Notes under the pieces: generated by a model
What the model was told of the DNA's origin: nothing
Database searches by the model: none
The model's input: only the letters and a program-made list of their open reading frames with translations
Source: a virus
Length of the DNA: 54,244 bases
Virus record (IMG/VR): IMGVR_UViG_3300036760_000101
Span: 1 to 54,244 of that record
Reading direction: 5' to 3' (one strand)
Part shown: piece by piece, positions 40,622-48,800 of the stretch
How the letters are laid out: each line of letters begins with the position of its first letter
How positions within the stretch are numbered: the first letter of the stretch is position 1
Translations under genes and position numbers: made by a program

Positions 40622-41469
40622 TGGAAAGTACAGACAATGTAATCATTAGGTTGCACAAACAGGTTCTTTATCCTACGGTAAGGGTTCGTACCGAGAAAGC
40701 GGGTGGTAGCGGAACGGTAGCATTTTCAGGTAAGAATTGCAAGGATAAGGTAGAAACTTATGTTATTACAAATCATCACGTTGTAGCAGATGCTATCGAG
40801 GTTAGGAAGATTTGGGATGCAAGATTAGGTAGGGATGTTAAGAGAGATGTTCGTTCAACTGTCTCTGTTGAGTTTTTTAAGTACAATAATTTCTCTCATT
40901 GCATAGGGTCTTTTGGTGTCGAAGCAGACATTATGGCTTATGATGCAGAACAGGATGTTGCATTACTAAGATTGCGTGATGAGGAAAATGTTGCTCCCTA
41001 TATAGCAAAACTATTCCCCTTATTGAGATTAGATGAAGTACATCTTTTTGATGATATTTATGCTTGTGGTGCAGCCCTGGGACATTCACCAATTCCGACA
41101 AAGGGTGAGATTACATTTATGGATGATGAGATTGACAACTACAAATATTGGATGAGTTCTGCTCTTACAATCTTTGGAAATTCTGGTGGTGCTGTCTATA
41201 GATTAAATGAAGTTGGAAACTACGAATGGATTGGTATTCCATCAAGGATAAGTATGAGTATGGCAGGATTTAGTGCAAGTCCGATTACGCACATGGGTTA
41301 TTTTATTCCAGCATGGCGTGTATATAGGTTTTTGGATGTGAACCATTATCAGTTTGTTTATGATGATACTTACACGATAGAACAGTGTGAAGGAAAAAGA
41401 AATCAAATGAAAGAGAAGGAAGTAAATAAACTGGAAATGCAGTTTGGTGTCATAGAAGAAGATAAGTAA
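40621..41469 (+). CDS. Trypsin-like serine protease
   Basis: The protein has 282 residues. The catalytic triad is visible: H53 in VITNHHVVAD, D112 in EQDVALLRL and S188 in IFGNSGGAVY. The fold matches trypsin/HtrA-type peptidases without a PDZ domain. No signal peptide is seen, so it acts in the cytoplasm or inside the particle. The gene lies between lysis and packaging genes. It may process virion proteins, since no classical prohead protease is present; this is inference. Confidence 0.78.
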   Translation: MESTDNVIIRLHKQVLYPTVRVRTEKAGGSGTVAFSGKNCKDKVETYVITNHHVVADAIEVRKIWDARLGRDVKRDVRSTVSVEFFKYNNFSHCIGSFGVEADIMAYDAEQDVALLRLRDEENVAPYIAKLFPLLRLDEVHLFDDIYACGAALGHSPIPTKGEITFMDDEIDNYKYWMSSALTIFGNSGGAVYRLNEVGNYEWIGIPSRISMSMAGFSASPITHMGYFIPAWRVYRFLDVNHYQFVYDDTYTIEQCEGKRNQMKEKEVNKLEMQFGVIEEDK

Positions 41470-41471
41470 TC

Positions 41472-41741
41472 ATGGAAATATATAGGCTATATACAAGAGA
41501 TTCAAATGCTGGAGTGGTAGCTGATATAGCAAAGAAAAACCTTCCTTGGTATTTACTTATACCGATGTGGTATAGTGATGGTAGTGGAATCCTAAAGCAA
41601 GGTTCTATAATAGAATTTCATGCATATGACAATGATGATATAATGAAATTTATAGTATTCTATGATATATGTGTAGATAGGACTGATGCTAAATTTGACC
41701 AATGCCATTGGAAGGTTGGTAAGAATTTCTTAATTGAATAA
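41472..41741 (+). CDS. Small protein of unknown function
   Basis: The protein has 89 residues and starts two bases after the protease stop. The sequence (LLIPMWYSDGSGILKQGSII, FHAYDNDDIMKFIVFYDICV) is beta-rich. Its stop overlaps the next possible ATG. The location suggests it may work with the protease, possibly as inhibitor or partner, but nothing shows this directly. Confidence 0.5.
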   Translation: MEIYRLYTRDSNAGVVADIAKKNLPWYLLIPMWYSDGSGILKQGSIIEFHAYDNDDIMKFIVFYDICVDRTDAKFDQCHWKVGKNFLIE

Positions 41742-41752
41742 TGAGGAAGTTA

Positions 41753-42085
41753 ATGTCAAGGAAAACTATATTTTTTATAGTGGTAGGAATATTGTTTTTA
41801 GTTCTTGTGTCAGGATTTTTTAAGTATAGACCTGACAAAACGATTATTGATAAAATAATTCAGGATAGGATTACTGAAATAAATCAGCAAAAAGATACTG
41901 AAATTAATAGTTTAAAATCACAAATGGAGTTGATAAACAATCAACTGGTTGTTAGTCAAAGGAAATACGACCTATTAAAAAAGAAACTTGGTGGATTAGA
42001 ACAACAGGCAAGTAATATCCACCAACCAGGGAGTATAAATGAAACTAAAGAAAGATTCAAGTCCTTGGGTTATAATCCTAAGTAG
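41753..42085 (+). CDS. Putative inner-membrane spanin-like protein
   Basis: The protein has 110 residues from ATG 41753 (GAGG at 6 bases); an ATG at 41741 overlaps the previous stop. One N-terminal membrane helix (TIFFIVVGILFLVLVSGFF) is followed by a long coiled coil (INSLKSQMELINNQLVVSQR). The layout is like Rz-type i-spanins, which join inner and outer membranes in Gram-negative lysis. The overlapping next gene strengthens this reading. Confidence 0.5.
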   Translation: MSRKTIFFIVVGILFLVLVSGFFKYRPDKTIIDKIIQDRITEINQQKDTEINSLKSQMELINNQLVVSQRKYDLLKKKLGGLEQQASNIHQPGSINETKERFKSLGYNPK

Positions 42086-42479
42086 CTTTTTGGCTGCTGT
42101 TGTAATTTATCTTTTCTTGCTTGTATTCTGTGGTAATGTTTATTCAGCAGATACGGATGTTTGTTTTGACCCACCAACAGCAGGAAATATGGTTGTTGAA
42201 TTGGAAAAAGCAAGGATAATGGAAAAGGAAAATATCCTACTTAGGGAAGGTAATAATGAACTCGAAAGACAGATTGGTTTGCTTAAACAGGTCACTGAAC
42301 TCAAGGATAAGCAAATTGATGTCCTTGAAAAAACTAACAAGGAATATGAGGATTTACTTAAGACACAGAAAGACTTATATAGTGAGATGCTTAAACATGC
42401 CAAGCCATCAATTTTTAGTCAACTAAGAGATGCTCTTGGCTTTGTGGGAATCGGTGCTTTATTAATGTTGGTATTGTAA
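42039..42479 (+). CDS. Exported coiled-coil protein, possible spanin partner
   Basis: The protein has 146 residues and starts 46 bases inside the previous gene, with AGGGAG upstream. SSFLAAVVIYLFLLVFCGNV then YSADTDVC reads as a signal or anchor. A long coiled coil follows (ELEKARIMEKENILLREGNN), and a C-terminal hydrophobic helix (FVGIGALLMLVL) ends it. It is not a typical small lipoprotein Rz1. A periplasm-spanning lysis protein is a reasonable guess. Confidence 0.5.
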   Translation: MKLKKDSSPWVIILSSFLAAVVIYLFLLVFCGNVYSADTDVCFDPPTAGNMVVELEKARIMEKENILLREGNNELERQIGLLKQVTELKDKQIDVLEKTNKEYEDLLKTQKDLYSEMLKHAKPSIFSQLRDALGFVGIGALLMLVL

Positions 42480-42970
42480 TGAGTAAGGAATTAATTAAGA
42501 TACCTAACTATAGGTCAAGAAACGCTGCCATTGCAAGGGAAGCAAGAAAGAAGAAAATAATAGACGAAAAGTTAAATGAACTTGATGATAAGGTTAGGGG
42601 TCTTTCTCAGGAAGTTGATAAGAAGATAGAGGAAGGATTAGATAAACAAATAGCCGAGAAGGTTCAGGAAGTAGTAAAGGATTTAAGTTTTGTTTCCAAG
42701 AAAGTAAAGCAAGATTTTCTTGATGCGTTTGATAAATGCGGTGGTGTTGATGGTTTAGTTAATTGGGCTATGGGAGGAATACTTCCTGATGGAAAATTTT
42801 CACTTGGACATAGGACAGATTTCTATAAGTTAATTATATCACTACTAAAGAGTGAAACGGCAAAGCCCGATAGCGGTGGTCAGAAGCAAGCCGTAATTGT
42901 AAATATATCTGGAGTAGGAAAGGGTAAGGAATTAAAAGTAGAGTTAAATGGAGAACCAAGCAATAATTAA
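42479..42970 (+). CDS. Small terminase subunit-like protein
   Basis: The protein has 163 residues. The core VKQDFLDAFDKCGGVDGLVN with FYKLIISLLKSE fits a phage small-terminase type that I recall (FxxAFxxxGGVxGLVxWA then FYKLxxKLL). An N-terminal basic and coiled region could bind the packaging site and oligomerise. It lies directly upstream of the large terminase, separated by a relic endonuclease. It starts on the previous stop (TAATGAG). Confidence 0.68.
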   Translation: MSKELIKIPNYRSRNAAIAREARKKKIIDEKLNELDDKVRGLSQEVDKKIEEGLDKQIAEKVQEVVKDLSFVSKKVKQDFLDAFDKCGGVDGLVNWAMGGILPDGKFSLGHRTDFYKLIISLLKSETAKPDSGGQKQAVIVNISGVGKGKELKVELNGEPSNN

Positions 42971-43188
42971 TAAAAATAGAGAAATATTTTTATCATATTT
43001 GGCTGGAATTTTTGATGGTGAAGGTTCTATATTTAATTCTTAAAAAGAAACAGGCTGAATGTGTCTTGAAGCTTAGAAAAAATATAGATTTTTATAGCTT
43101 TAGGGGATTTAAGGCTATACCTAAAAATATATTAAAAGAAAGAGATAAGTTATTTCTATTATGCAAGAAATACAACAAGCAATCATAA
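42948..43188 (+). pseudogene. Relic of a LAGLIDADG homing endonuclease
   Basis: A short ORF at 42948-43043 encodes FLSYLAGIFDGEGSIFNS and then stops; LAGIFDGEGSI is a clear LAGLIDADG motif. In the next frame from 43042, KKQAECVLKLRKNIDFYSF and KNILKERDKLFLLCKKYNK read like the usual C-terminus of such enzymes, ending at 43188 inside the large terminase start. The catalytic middle is missing and the frame is shifted, so the gene has decayed. It lies exactly between the small and large terminase genes, a common insertion place. Confidence 0.8.
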
Positions 43189-44567
43189 ATTATTCAACCG
43201 ATGATTGTGCTACCCTTAAAAGATTTACGGAATCAGACGCAAGGGTAAGAGGAATAAGGGGAGTAATTGGTTCTGGGAAGTCCTCTGTTTGCGTGTGGGA
43301 ATTAATAAGACGTGGACTTGAGCAAGCTCCAAGCACACTTGACGGTATAAGAAAGACCAGGTGGTTTATTGTTAGAAATACCTATATGCAATTAAAGGAC
43401 TCCACCATAAGGACTGTACTTGAGTGGCTACCAGAGAAGTATTTTGGTGTATACCACAAGACAGACCATAACTATAATATAACAAAATTTAAAGATACCC
43501 ATATTGAGTTTTGTTTTAGGGCATTAGATAGACAAGAGGACATAAGAAATCTTCTTTCTGTTGAAATGACTGGATGTTGGATTAATGAAGCAAGGGAAGT
43601 ACCGAAGGGAATTTTAGATGCTGTTGATTCTCGAATACCACGATTTCCTTCTATGAAGGAAGGTGGTGCTACCTGGTGCGGTATGATTATGGACACCAAC
43701 TCACCAGACGAAGATTCATGGTGGTACAGTACATTTGAAAAGGGAAACATTCCGAAGGGTTGGGAACAATACGTTCAACCATCGGCATTTTCTCCAGATG
43801 CGGAAAATATAAAGAACTTACCACCCAAGTATTACGATAATATGTTAGCTGGTAAGGATGCTGATTTTATAAAAGTATATTTAGAAAATCAATATGGATT
43901 TGTTAAGGAAGGAGACCCTATATTCAATGCTACATGGGTAGACCATTTGCATATGGCGAAAGAAATATTAAACTTCCTTAAGGGATTTGATTTAATTATA
44001 GGAATGGACTTTGGATTAACACCTGCTGCTGCCATTACACAGTTTAGTCCAACTGGACATTTTAATATTCTTGATGAACTTGTATCGGAAGAAATGGGAG
44101 TTCAGAGATTTATAAGAAATAAAATGAAACCTCTTATTTTGAATAAATATAAAGATGCAAATATACTTGTAATAGGAGACCCTAATGCTGTTAATGTTAG
44201 AAGTCAAGTAGATGAGAAGACATGCTTTGAAGAACTAATGAACTCAGGATACCATGTTAGGCTTGCTCCAAGTAATGCACCAGCAGCAAGAATAGGTGCG
44301 ATACAATTATTTTTGAGTGAGTTGAAGGAATATGGTCTTCCATCACTACAAGTTTCACCAAATTGCAAGGTAATAAGGAAAGCCTTTAATGCTGGATATG
44401 TTAAAGACAAGAAAGGTGAACCTAAGAAAAATAAATATTCACATATAATGGAAGCTGTATCTTATGCAGCATTACATTTTCAAGAACTATTAAAAAGAAT
44501 GGGTGGGAGGTCTGGCACTGTTAGGGGAAAAAGTACATACCAAAGACCAACGGTGGCAGGATATTAA
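43161..44567 (+). CDS. Large terminase subunit
   Basis: The protein has 468 residues. Walker A is GVIGSGKSS (34-42), Walker B is GCWINEA (138-144), and the nuclease part has D283 in IIGMDFGLTP, D340 in LVIGDPNAV and H428 in KYSHIMEA. It pumps DNA into proheads and cuts it. The start ATG overlaps the end of the homing-endonuclease relic, and no clear AGGAGG precedes it, so expression may have been rewired by that insertion and decay. Confidence 0.88.
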   Translation: MQEIQQAIINYSTDDCATLKRFTESDARVRGIRGVIGSGKSSVCVWELIRRGLEQAPSTLDGIRKTRWFIVRNTYMQLKDSTIRTVLEWLPEKYFGVYHKTDHNYNITKFKDTHIEFCFRALDRQEDIRNLLSVEMTGCWINEAREVPKGILDAVDSRIPRFPSMKEGGATWCGMIMDTNSPDEDSWWYSTFEKGNIPKGWEQYVQPSAFSPDAENIKNLPPKYYDNMLAGKDADFIKVYLENQYGFVKEGDPIFNATWVDHLHMAKEILNFLKGFDLIIGMDFGLTPAAAITQFSPTGHFNILDELVSEEMGVQRFIRNKMKPLILNKYKDANILVIGDPNAVNVRSQVDEKTCFEELMNSGYHVRLAPSNAPAARIGAIQLFLSELKEYGLPSLQVSPNCKVIRKAFNAGYVKDKKGEPKKNKYSHIMEAVSYAALHFQELLKRMGGRSGTVRGKSTYQRPTVAGY

Positions 44568-44568
44568 T

Positions 44569-44709
44569 ATGAAAAAAGACTACGGGAAATTTGATTTCAA
44601 CAAAAGGGACTGGAAGATAACAAAGAAAGAAAAATCATACTATGAAAATTTTGATGGTATTTTTAGAAAAGAAAAAGGGGTAAATAAGAATGACAAGCCT
44701 AAAGAATAA
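44569..44709 (+). CDS. Small charged protein
   Basis: The protein has 46 residues from ATG 44569 (MKKDYGKFDFNKRDWKITKK at the start); longer frames lie inside the terminase gene. It is basic with many aromatics. It starts one base after the terminase stop and overlaps the ATP-grasp start by 20 bases. Function unknown. Confidence 0.52.
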   Translation: MKKDYGKFDFNKRDWKITKKEKSYYENFDGIFRKEKGVNKNDKPKE

Positions 44710-45943
44710 AAGTGTACTGATTTATGATTTTGGTCTCTGTTCTGAGAACGCCGTTAGGCTTGCAAGGGATTTTGAATCAGTTTTTTATTACACACCTTGG
44801 GAAGCAGCGTTTCCCAAATCATCTTATTCTTTGATAGGAAAGAATTTTGAGGGAGTTACAAGGGTAGATAGTTTTGAGGATTATAAAAAAGAAGTAGACC
44901 TAATATGTTTCTTCGATACATATTGTTCAGATATAGTTAGGGACTTAAGGGAAGATGGTTATAGAGTATTCGGTGCTAGTGCATCAGAGGGACTTGAGAA
45001 TAATAGACATCAAGCCAAAAAGTACATGGAAGAGGTTGGTCTTCCAGTTCAACATTATGAATTAATTAAAGGATATGAAGCACTTGAGGAATATTTAAAG
45101 AAACATAATCATGTTGTTGTAAAGTTAAATATGTTTCGTGGAGATGCTGAAACATTCATGCACGATACATGGAATACTACCCAGGCTCAATATATGGGTG
45201 ACTTACTTATGAAGTTAGGAGCCAAGGCAGAAGAAATAGAATTTTTAGTAGAAGATGAAATTAAGGGAGTTGAACCTGGATATGATGGTTTTGTGGTAGA
45301 TGGACAATATTCAAATGTGTCAATGTATGGATATGAAAGAAAAGGAACTGGCTACATAGGAAAGGTTATGCCATATACGGAATTGCCTAAACCACTAAAA
45401 ATGGTTAATGATAAAATAGCTCCGTATTTTAAAAAATATGAGGGTAGAACATTTTTCTCAACAGAGGTTATGGTTAAGGAAGATGGAACTCCATATCTTA
45501 TTGACCCAACTGTTCGTTGTCCAATGCCATGTCCAACCGCTATAGCACTTGAGATGTATGAAAACTTTTCTGAATTTATTTGGGAAGCTGCTGATGGAAA
45601 TTTAATAGACCTGGAACCACTATACAAATATGGTGCTGGTATATGTGTTGATTCTGATTGGGCTGAGCATCATTGGACACATATAGATTTTGATTATAAA
45701 TATAGACAATGGATTAAATTTAGGATGGCTTGTAAGATAGGAAAGGAATATTATGCACTACCTGGATTTAATAGTGTCTGTAGTGTTATAGGATTAGGAA
45801 ATACCATTGATGAATGTATTGACAAAATAGAGGAAATAGTTCCTACTTTAAAAATAAGAGAATCAACCTATACAGTTTCTGGCTTGAGGGAAATATTGGA
45901 TGATGTTATTCCCGAAGGTCGTAAACATGGAATAGAGTTTTAG
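44690..45943 (+). CDS. ATP-grasp ligase-like enzyme in the packaging module
   Basis: The protein has 417 residues. An N-terminal Rossmann-like part (NKSVLIYDFGLCSENAVRL) precedes an ATP-grasp core: K145 in HVVVKLNMFRGDAETF, EFLVEDEIKG near 185-193, and E259, D272 and R276 in FFSTEVMVKEDGTPYLIDPT. The order resembles PurD and carbamoyl-phosphate-type ligases, which join a carboxylate to an amine with ATP. No purine genes stand nearby; the neighbours are terminase and portal. The substrate is unknown and could be a virion protein or a metabolite. Confidence 0.72.
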   Translation: MTSLKNKSVLIYDFGLCSENAVRLARDFESVFYYTPWEAAFPKSSYSLIGKNFEGVTRVDSFEDYKKEVDLICFFDTYCSDIVRDLREDGYRVFGASASEGLENNRHQAKKYMEEVGLPVQHYELIKGYEALEEYLKKHNHVVVKLNMFRGDAETFMHDTWNTTQAQYMGDLLMKLGAKAEEIEFLVEDEIKGVEPGYDGFVVDGQYSNVSMYGYERKGTGYIGKVMPYTELPKPLKMVNDKIAPYFKKYEGRTFFSTEVMVKEDGTPYLIDPTVRCPMPCPTAIALEMYENFSEFIWEAADGNLIDLEPLYKYGAGICVDSDWAEHHWTHIDFDYKYRQWIKFRMACKIGKEYYALPGFNSVCSVIGLGNTIDECIDKIEEIVPTLKIRESTYTVSGLREILDDVIPEGRKHGIEF

Positions 45944-45949
45944 GAGGTT

Positions 45950-46153
45950 ATGGTGATAAATAACGAAGGATGGGTTTGTCCGAGATGCAACAAGGTAAAT
46001 GCTCCCTGGAAATCTCAATGCGATTGTGTTCCTACATATTATGGTATACCAATTACAGACAATCACTATGGTGGTAGTTATATTTACTGTCCTATATGCA
46101 AGCAATTATATAATACTATCGAACTTCATTTTTGTAAGGCAGAGGTAAATTAA
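45950..46153 (+). CDS. Zinc-ribbon protein
   Basis: The protein has 67 residues. WVCPRCNKVNAPWKSQCDC and YCPICKQLYN supply two C-x2-C pairs plus C-x-C. The first nine residues allow ATG 45950 or GTG 45953; the latter has better spacing to AGGAGG. It is placed between the ATP-grasp and portal genes. Its role is unknown. Confidence 0.6.
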   Translation: MVINNEGWVCPRCNKVNAPWKSQCDCVPTYYGIPITDNHYGGSYIYCPICKQLYNTIELHFCKAEVN

Positions 46154-48079
46154 ATGAACTTCCATGAATTAGAAGAATTATCAAGACTTGAATTGGATAG
46201 TCTTGGAACTATACTTAAAAATGAATTTGAATATACCAAGATAGTAAGGCGTGATAAAGAAGTTGAATGGGTTCAGAATCTTAGGCAATATCGTGGTCAA
46301 TATGACCCAGAAATATTATTGAAGATTCACAAAAATGCTTCCCAGGTCTTTCCTAAATATACAAGATTTTGGTTAAAGAAATGGAAAGCTATATTACAGA
46401 ATATAGTCCTACCCGATAATGATAAGAATTGGGGAATATCACCAACCCCCAAGCCAATGGTTGATGTAAAGGATTTACAAAATATAATTGACCAATTAGA
46501 AAAATCTCAAGTTGAAGCTACTCCAGAAAATATAGAGAAAGCTGTATATGAATTTGCTAAAGCAAGATGTAAGAATATGGAACTTGAAATAGAAGACCAG
46601 TTAAGCGATATTAAATATGAAATTGTTATTAAGGACACTATTGATTCTGGCTTGAAGTTTGGTACTGGTATTGTAAAGGGTACAATGTCCAAGAAAGATA
46701 CGTCTAATGAAATCGTATCAGAAGGTGGAGTATTTAAACAAGTTACAAAAACTATACATGTTCCATATATTGAGAATGTTAGGATATGGGATTATTACCC
46801 TGATATGGGAACTACCGATAAGGAAACGGTAGAATTTGAATGGGAAAGAATGGTTCTCACAAAACACCAACTAAGGGAACTTGCCGATAAGGAAGGTTTC
46901 TTTGGTGACTTAATCCTTCAACATTTAAAGGAAAATCCCAAGGGGGATGCCAAATACGAGCAATGGGAAATTGACCTACAGGCTATGGACATAAATAAAT
47001 TTAAGGATATGAGAACTAATAAATATGAAGTTTATGTCAGGCATGGTTATCTTGATATTGAAGAAATGAAATATGCAGGCATTACAGTAGATGAAGAAAA
47101 TGTAGAATTTGAGGTAATGTCAGATGTTTGGATATTGGGAAGTAGGGTAATTAAAGTTGAGGAAAGTCCATTTCTGGAACCACTATATCATTTGTTTTAT
47201 TTTGAAAAGGACGAAACAAGTATTTTTGGTAGTGGACTTCCTAAAATAACAAGAGATAGTCAACAGACTCTTTGTTCTGCTATTAGAATGTCTCTCGATA
47301 ACGGTGCTATTTGTGCTGCCCCTCAAGCAGAGGTTAATATAGAACTTCTTGACCAAGGTGAAGACCCAGATGATTTTAGACCAAGAAGGATATGGAAAAG
47401 GTGGGGAAGGGGCATTGACGCACAGATTCCCGCAATAAGGGCTATAGAATTTAACTCACATATACCTGAATTGTTAAGTATAGTTGATAAGGCTGAAAAG
47501 ATAGCGGAAATGGAAATATCATTTTCTATGTATCCCCAGGAAGAAATGGAAACTCCAACAAGACAGAACTTGGCTGAATCTTCCATGAAGGCATCCTCTA
47601 AGGTTATAACCATTAAGGATGTTGTTAAGGCATTTGATGATTGCAATAAGAGCGTAATTAAGGCTCTTTATGATTGGAATATGGAATATAATAAGAAAGA
47701 ACATATTAAGGGTGACTTTAATGTGGAAGCTAAGGGCGTTGCTACGTTACTTTCTAAGGAAATTCTAACTCAACGTGTTGGATATTTCAGCCAGACCCTA
47801 TCTCCAGAGGAAAGAATGTATATTAAGACTGGTGAGTTCCTGAGACAGAAGGCTAAAATACTCGATTTGGATGTTGATGAATGGCTTAGAACTGACAAAG
47901 AAGTACAAGAGATGCAGGAAGCCAGTAGAGACGCTGAGATGGAAGCTATAATGAAAGCTAAAGCCAAGTCAGATGTAGCCTATACGGACTCTAAGGCTGC
48001 CCATATGAACGCTAAGGCTGAAAAAGCAGTCAAGGATTCAGACCTGGATGTAATTAATACCCTAAAGGGAAGCCAATAG
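46154..48079 (+). CDS. Portal protein
   Basis: The protein has 641 residues. The opening (ELEELSRLELDSLGTILKNE), the early YDPEILLKIHKNASQVFPKY, a mid-part YHLFYFEKDETSIFGSGLPK and a long helical C-terminus fit the large portal proteins of short-tailed phages with N4-gp56-type capsids. It forms the ring through which DNA enters and leaves. Position between terminase and capsid genes supports this. The end is Ala/Lys-rich helical (EAIMKAKAKSDVAYTDSKAA). Confidence 0.8.
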   Translation: MNFHELEELSRLELDSLGTILKNEFEYTKIVRRDKEVEWVQNLRQYRGQYDPEILLKIHKNASQVFPKYTRFWLKKWKAILQNIVLPDNDKNWGISPTPKPMVDVKDLQNIIDQLEKSQVEATPENIEKAVYEFAKARCKNMELEIEDQLSDIKYEIVIKDTIDSGLKFGTGIVKGTMSKKDTSNEIVSEGGVFKQVTKTIHVPYIENVRIWDYYPDMGTTDKETVEFEWERMVLTKHQLRELADKEGFFGDLILQHLKENPKGDAKYEQWEIDLQAMDINKFKDMRTNKYEVYVRHGYLDIEEMKYAGITVDEENVEFEVMSDVWILGSRVIKVEESPFLEPLYHLFYFEKDETSIFGSGLPKITRDSQQTLCSAIRMSLDNGAICAAPQAEVNIELLDQGEDPDDFRPRRIWKRWGRGIDAQIPAIRAIEFNSHIPELLSIVDKAEKIAEMEISFSMYPQEEMETPTRQNLAESSMKASSKVITIKDVVKAFDDCNKSVIKALYDWNMEYNKKEHIKGDFNVEAKGVATLLSKEILTQRVGYFSQTLSPEERMYIKTGEFLRQKAKILDLDVDEWLRTDKEVQEMQEASRDAEMEAIMKAKAKSDVAYTDSKAAHMNAKAEKAVKDSDLDVINTLKGSQ

Positions 48080-48080
48080 A

Positions 48081-48287
48081 ATGTATGATATAAGCGAATT
48101 TAATGACCTTATAAGTAAGATTAAGTCATTAGATTATGATTATATACATTATTTTGCTAAATTATTTAAAATAAGATTGGAACATTTAAGGTCTGAGAAT
48201 GATACTGCCAATATGGATGAGGTTAAGATAAACCAAGGTGGAATAAGGGAATTATCCTATATTCTGAATTTACTTAAACGTGGGTAG
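48081..48287 (+). CDS. Small helical protein after portal
   Basis: The protein has 68 residues (FNDLISKIKSLDYDYIHYFA, then KINQGGIRELSYILNLLKRG). It is helical and starts one base after the portal stop. Genes here in related phages are often uncharacterised head accessories. Its stop is 3 bases before a new promoter. Confidence 0.55.
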   Translation: MYDISEFNDLISKIKSLDYDYIHYFAKLFKIRLEHLRSENDTANMDEVKINQGGIRELSYILNLLKRG

Positions 48288-48317
48288 TTGACTTAAAACT
48301 ATTAAATGTGTTATAAT
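48288..48317 (+). promoter_or_regulatory. Internal late promoter, extended -10
   Basis: TTGACT (48288-48293) and TATAAT (48312-48317) have an 18-base spacer, with TGT immediately before the -10 box. Transcription should start near 48324. It drives the 54-residue gene and the structured region before scaffold and capsid, allowing strong separate expression of the head genes. Confidence 0.8.
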
Positions 48318-48340
48318 AGAGTATAGTAGAGGAATGGTCT

Positions 48341-48505
48341 ATGAATAAGGTAGAGAAGAAAGAAGTTGTATTTCAGGACGGTTTTTACGGTAAATTAATT
48401 CTCGGACTCGAAGACGGAAATTTTATCTATCTTAAAAAAGAAGAAACCATTAAGGACAAGAAAGTAATAAGACAAATACTCGAAAAAGTCCTTAAGGCAT
48501 TATAG
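48341..48505 (+). CDS. 54-residue protein upstream of structured RNA
   Basis: MNKVEKKEVVFQDGFYGKLI then LGLEDGNFIYLKKEETIKDK with a helical end. GAGG lies upstream of the ATG. A 16-nt leader separates it from the predicted transcription start. Its transcript runs into the structured region, so it may be a leader protein that helps control the head genes. No family recognised. Confidence 0.55.
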   Translation: MNKVEKKEVVFQDGFYGKLILGLEDGNFIYLKKEETIKDKKVIRQILEKVLKAL

Positions 48506-48782
48506 TATAGCCTTATCCACCATGTGTGGAAAAAGATTAGCCAACCAGCAATGGTAGGTGGAAACTAAAAGGTTACGACAAACAAGGGGAAATCTACTGA
48601 GTACCCTGACAAATCGTAAGCCCTGGTAGATAGGGAAAGCGGTAGAAATGTCGCATAAAATATATAAAAAAGTGGTAGGTATCTGGATTAAGCCTTAGTC
48701 CATAACCCTACCCCAATAGTATCGAGAAAATCGAGCTATAGAAACGGCTACTTACAGCGAGCCTAAATTCTATAGCTTTTTT
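48506..48782 (+). ncRNA. Candidate structured RNA upstream of scaffold and capsid genes
   Basis: This segment of about 277 nt has no ORF but many complementary pairs: TCCAC/GTGGA near 48516-48530, CGACA with TGTCG enclosing ATCTAC with GTAGAT, TGGATTAA with TTAGTCCA (one G-U pair, 3-nt loop) within GGTAGG/CCTACC, and a final terminator hairpin. It begins after the 54-residue gene and ends in a U-run. It could be a free small RNA, a packaging RNA or an attenuator. No known class was recognised. Confidence 0.58.
48734..48782 (+). terminator. Intrinsic terminator or attenuator ahead of scaffold
   Basis: AGCTATAGAA (48734-48743) pairs perfectly with TTCTATAGCT (48768-48777). An inner GGCT/AGCC pair caps the arm. 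Six U residues (48777-48782) follow, with TTTT two bases on. Being only 18 bases before the scaffold start, it must be read through, or leave most transcripts short. Confidence 0.75.
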
Positions 48783-48800
48783 GTTTTAAGGAGACAAAAA

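Noticed and set aside
48506-48782. Group I intron reading of the structured region
   Set aside because: GGATTAAG and TTAGTCC recall P7 halves, but they are only 3 nt apart and no P3/P8 or flanking split gene is present.
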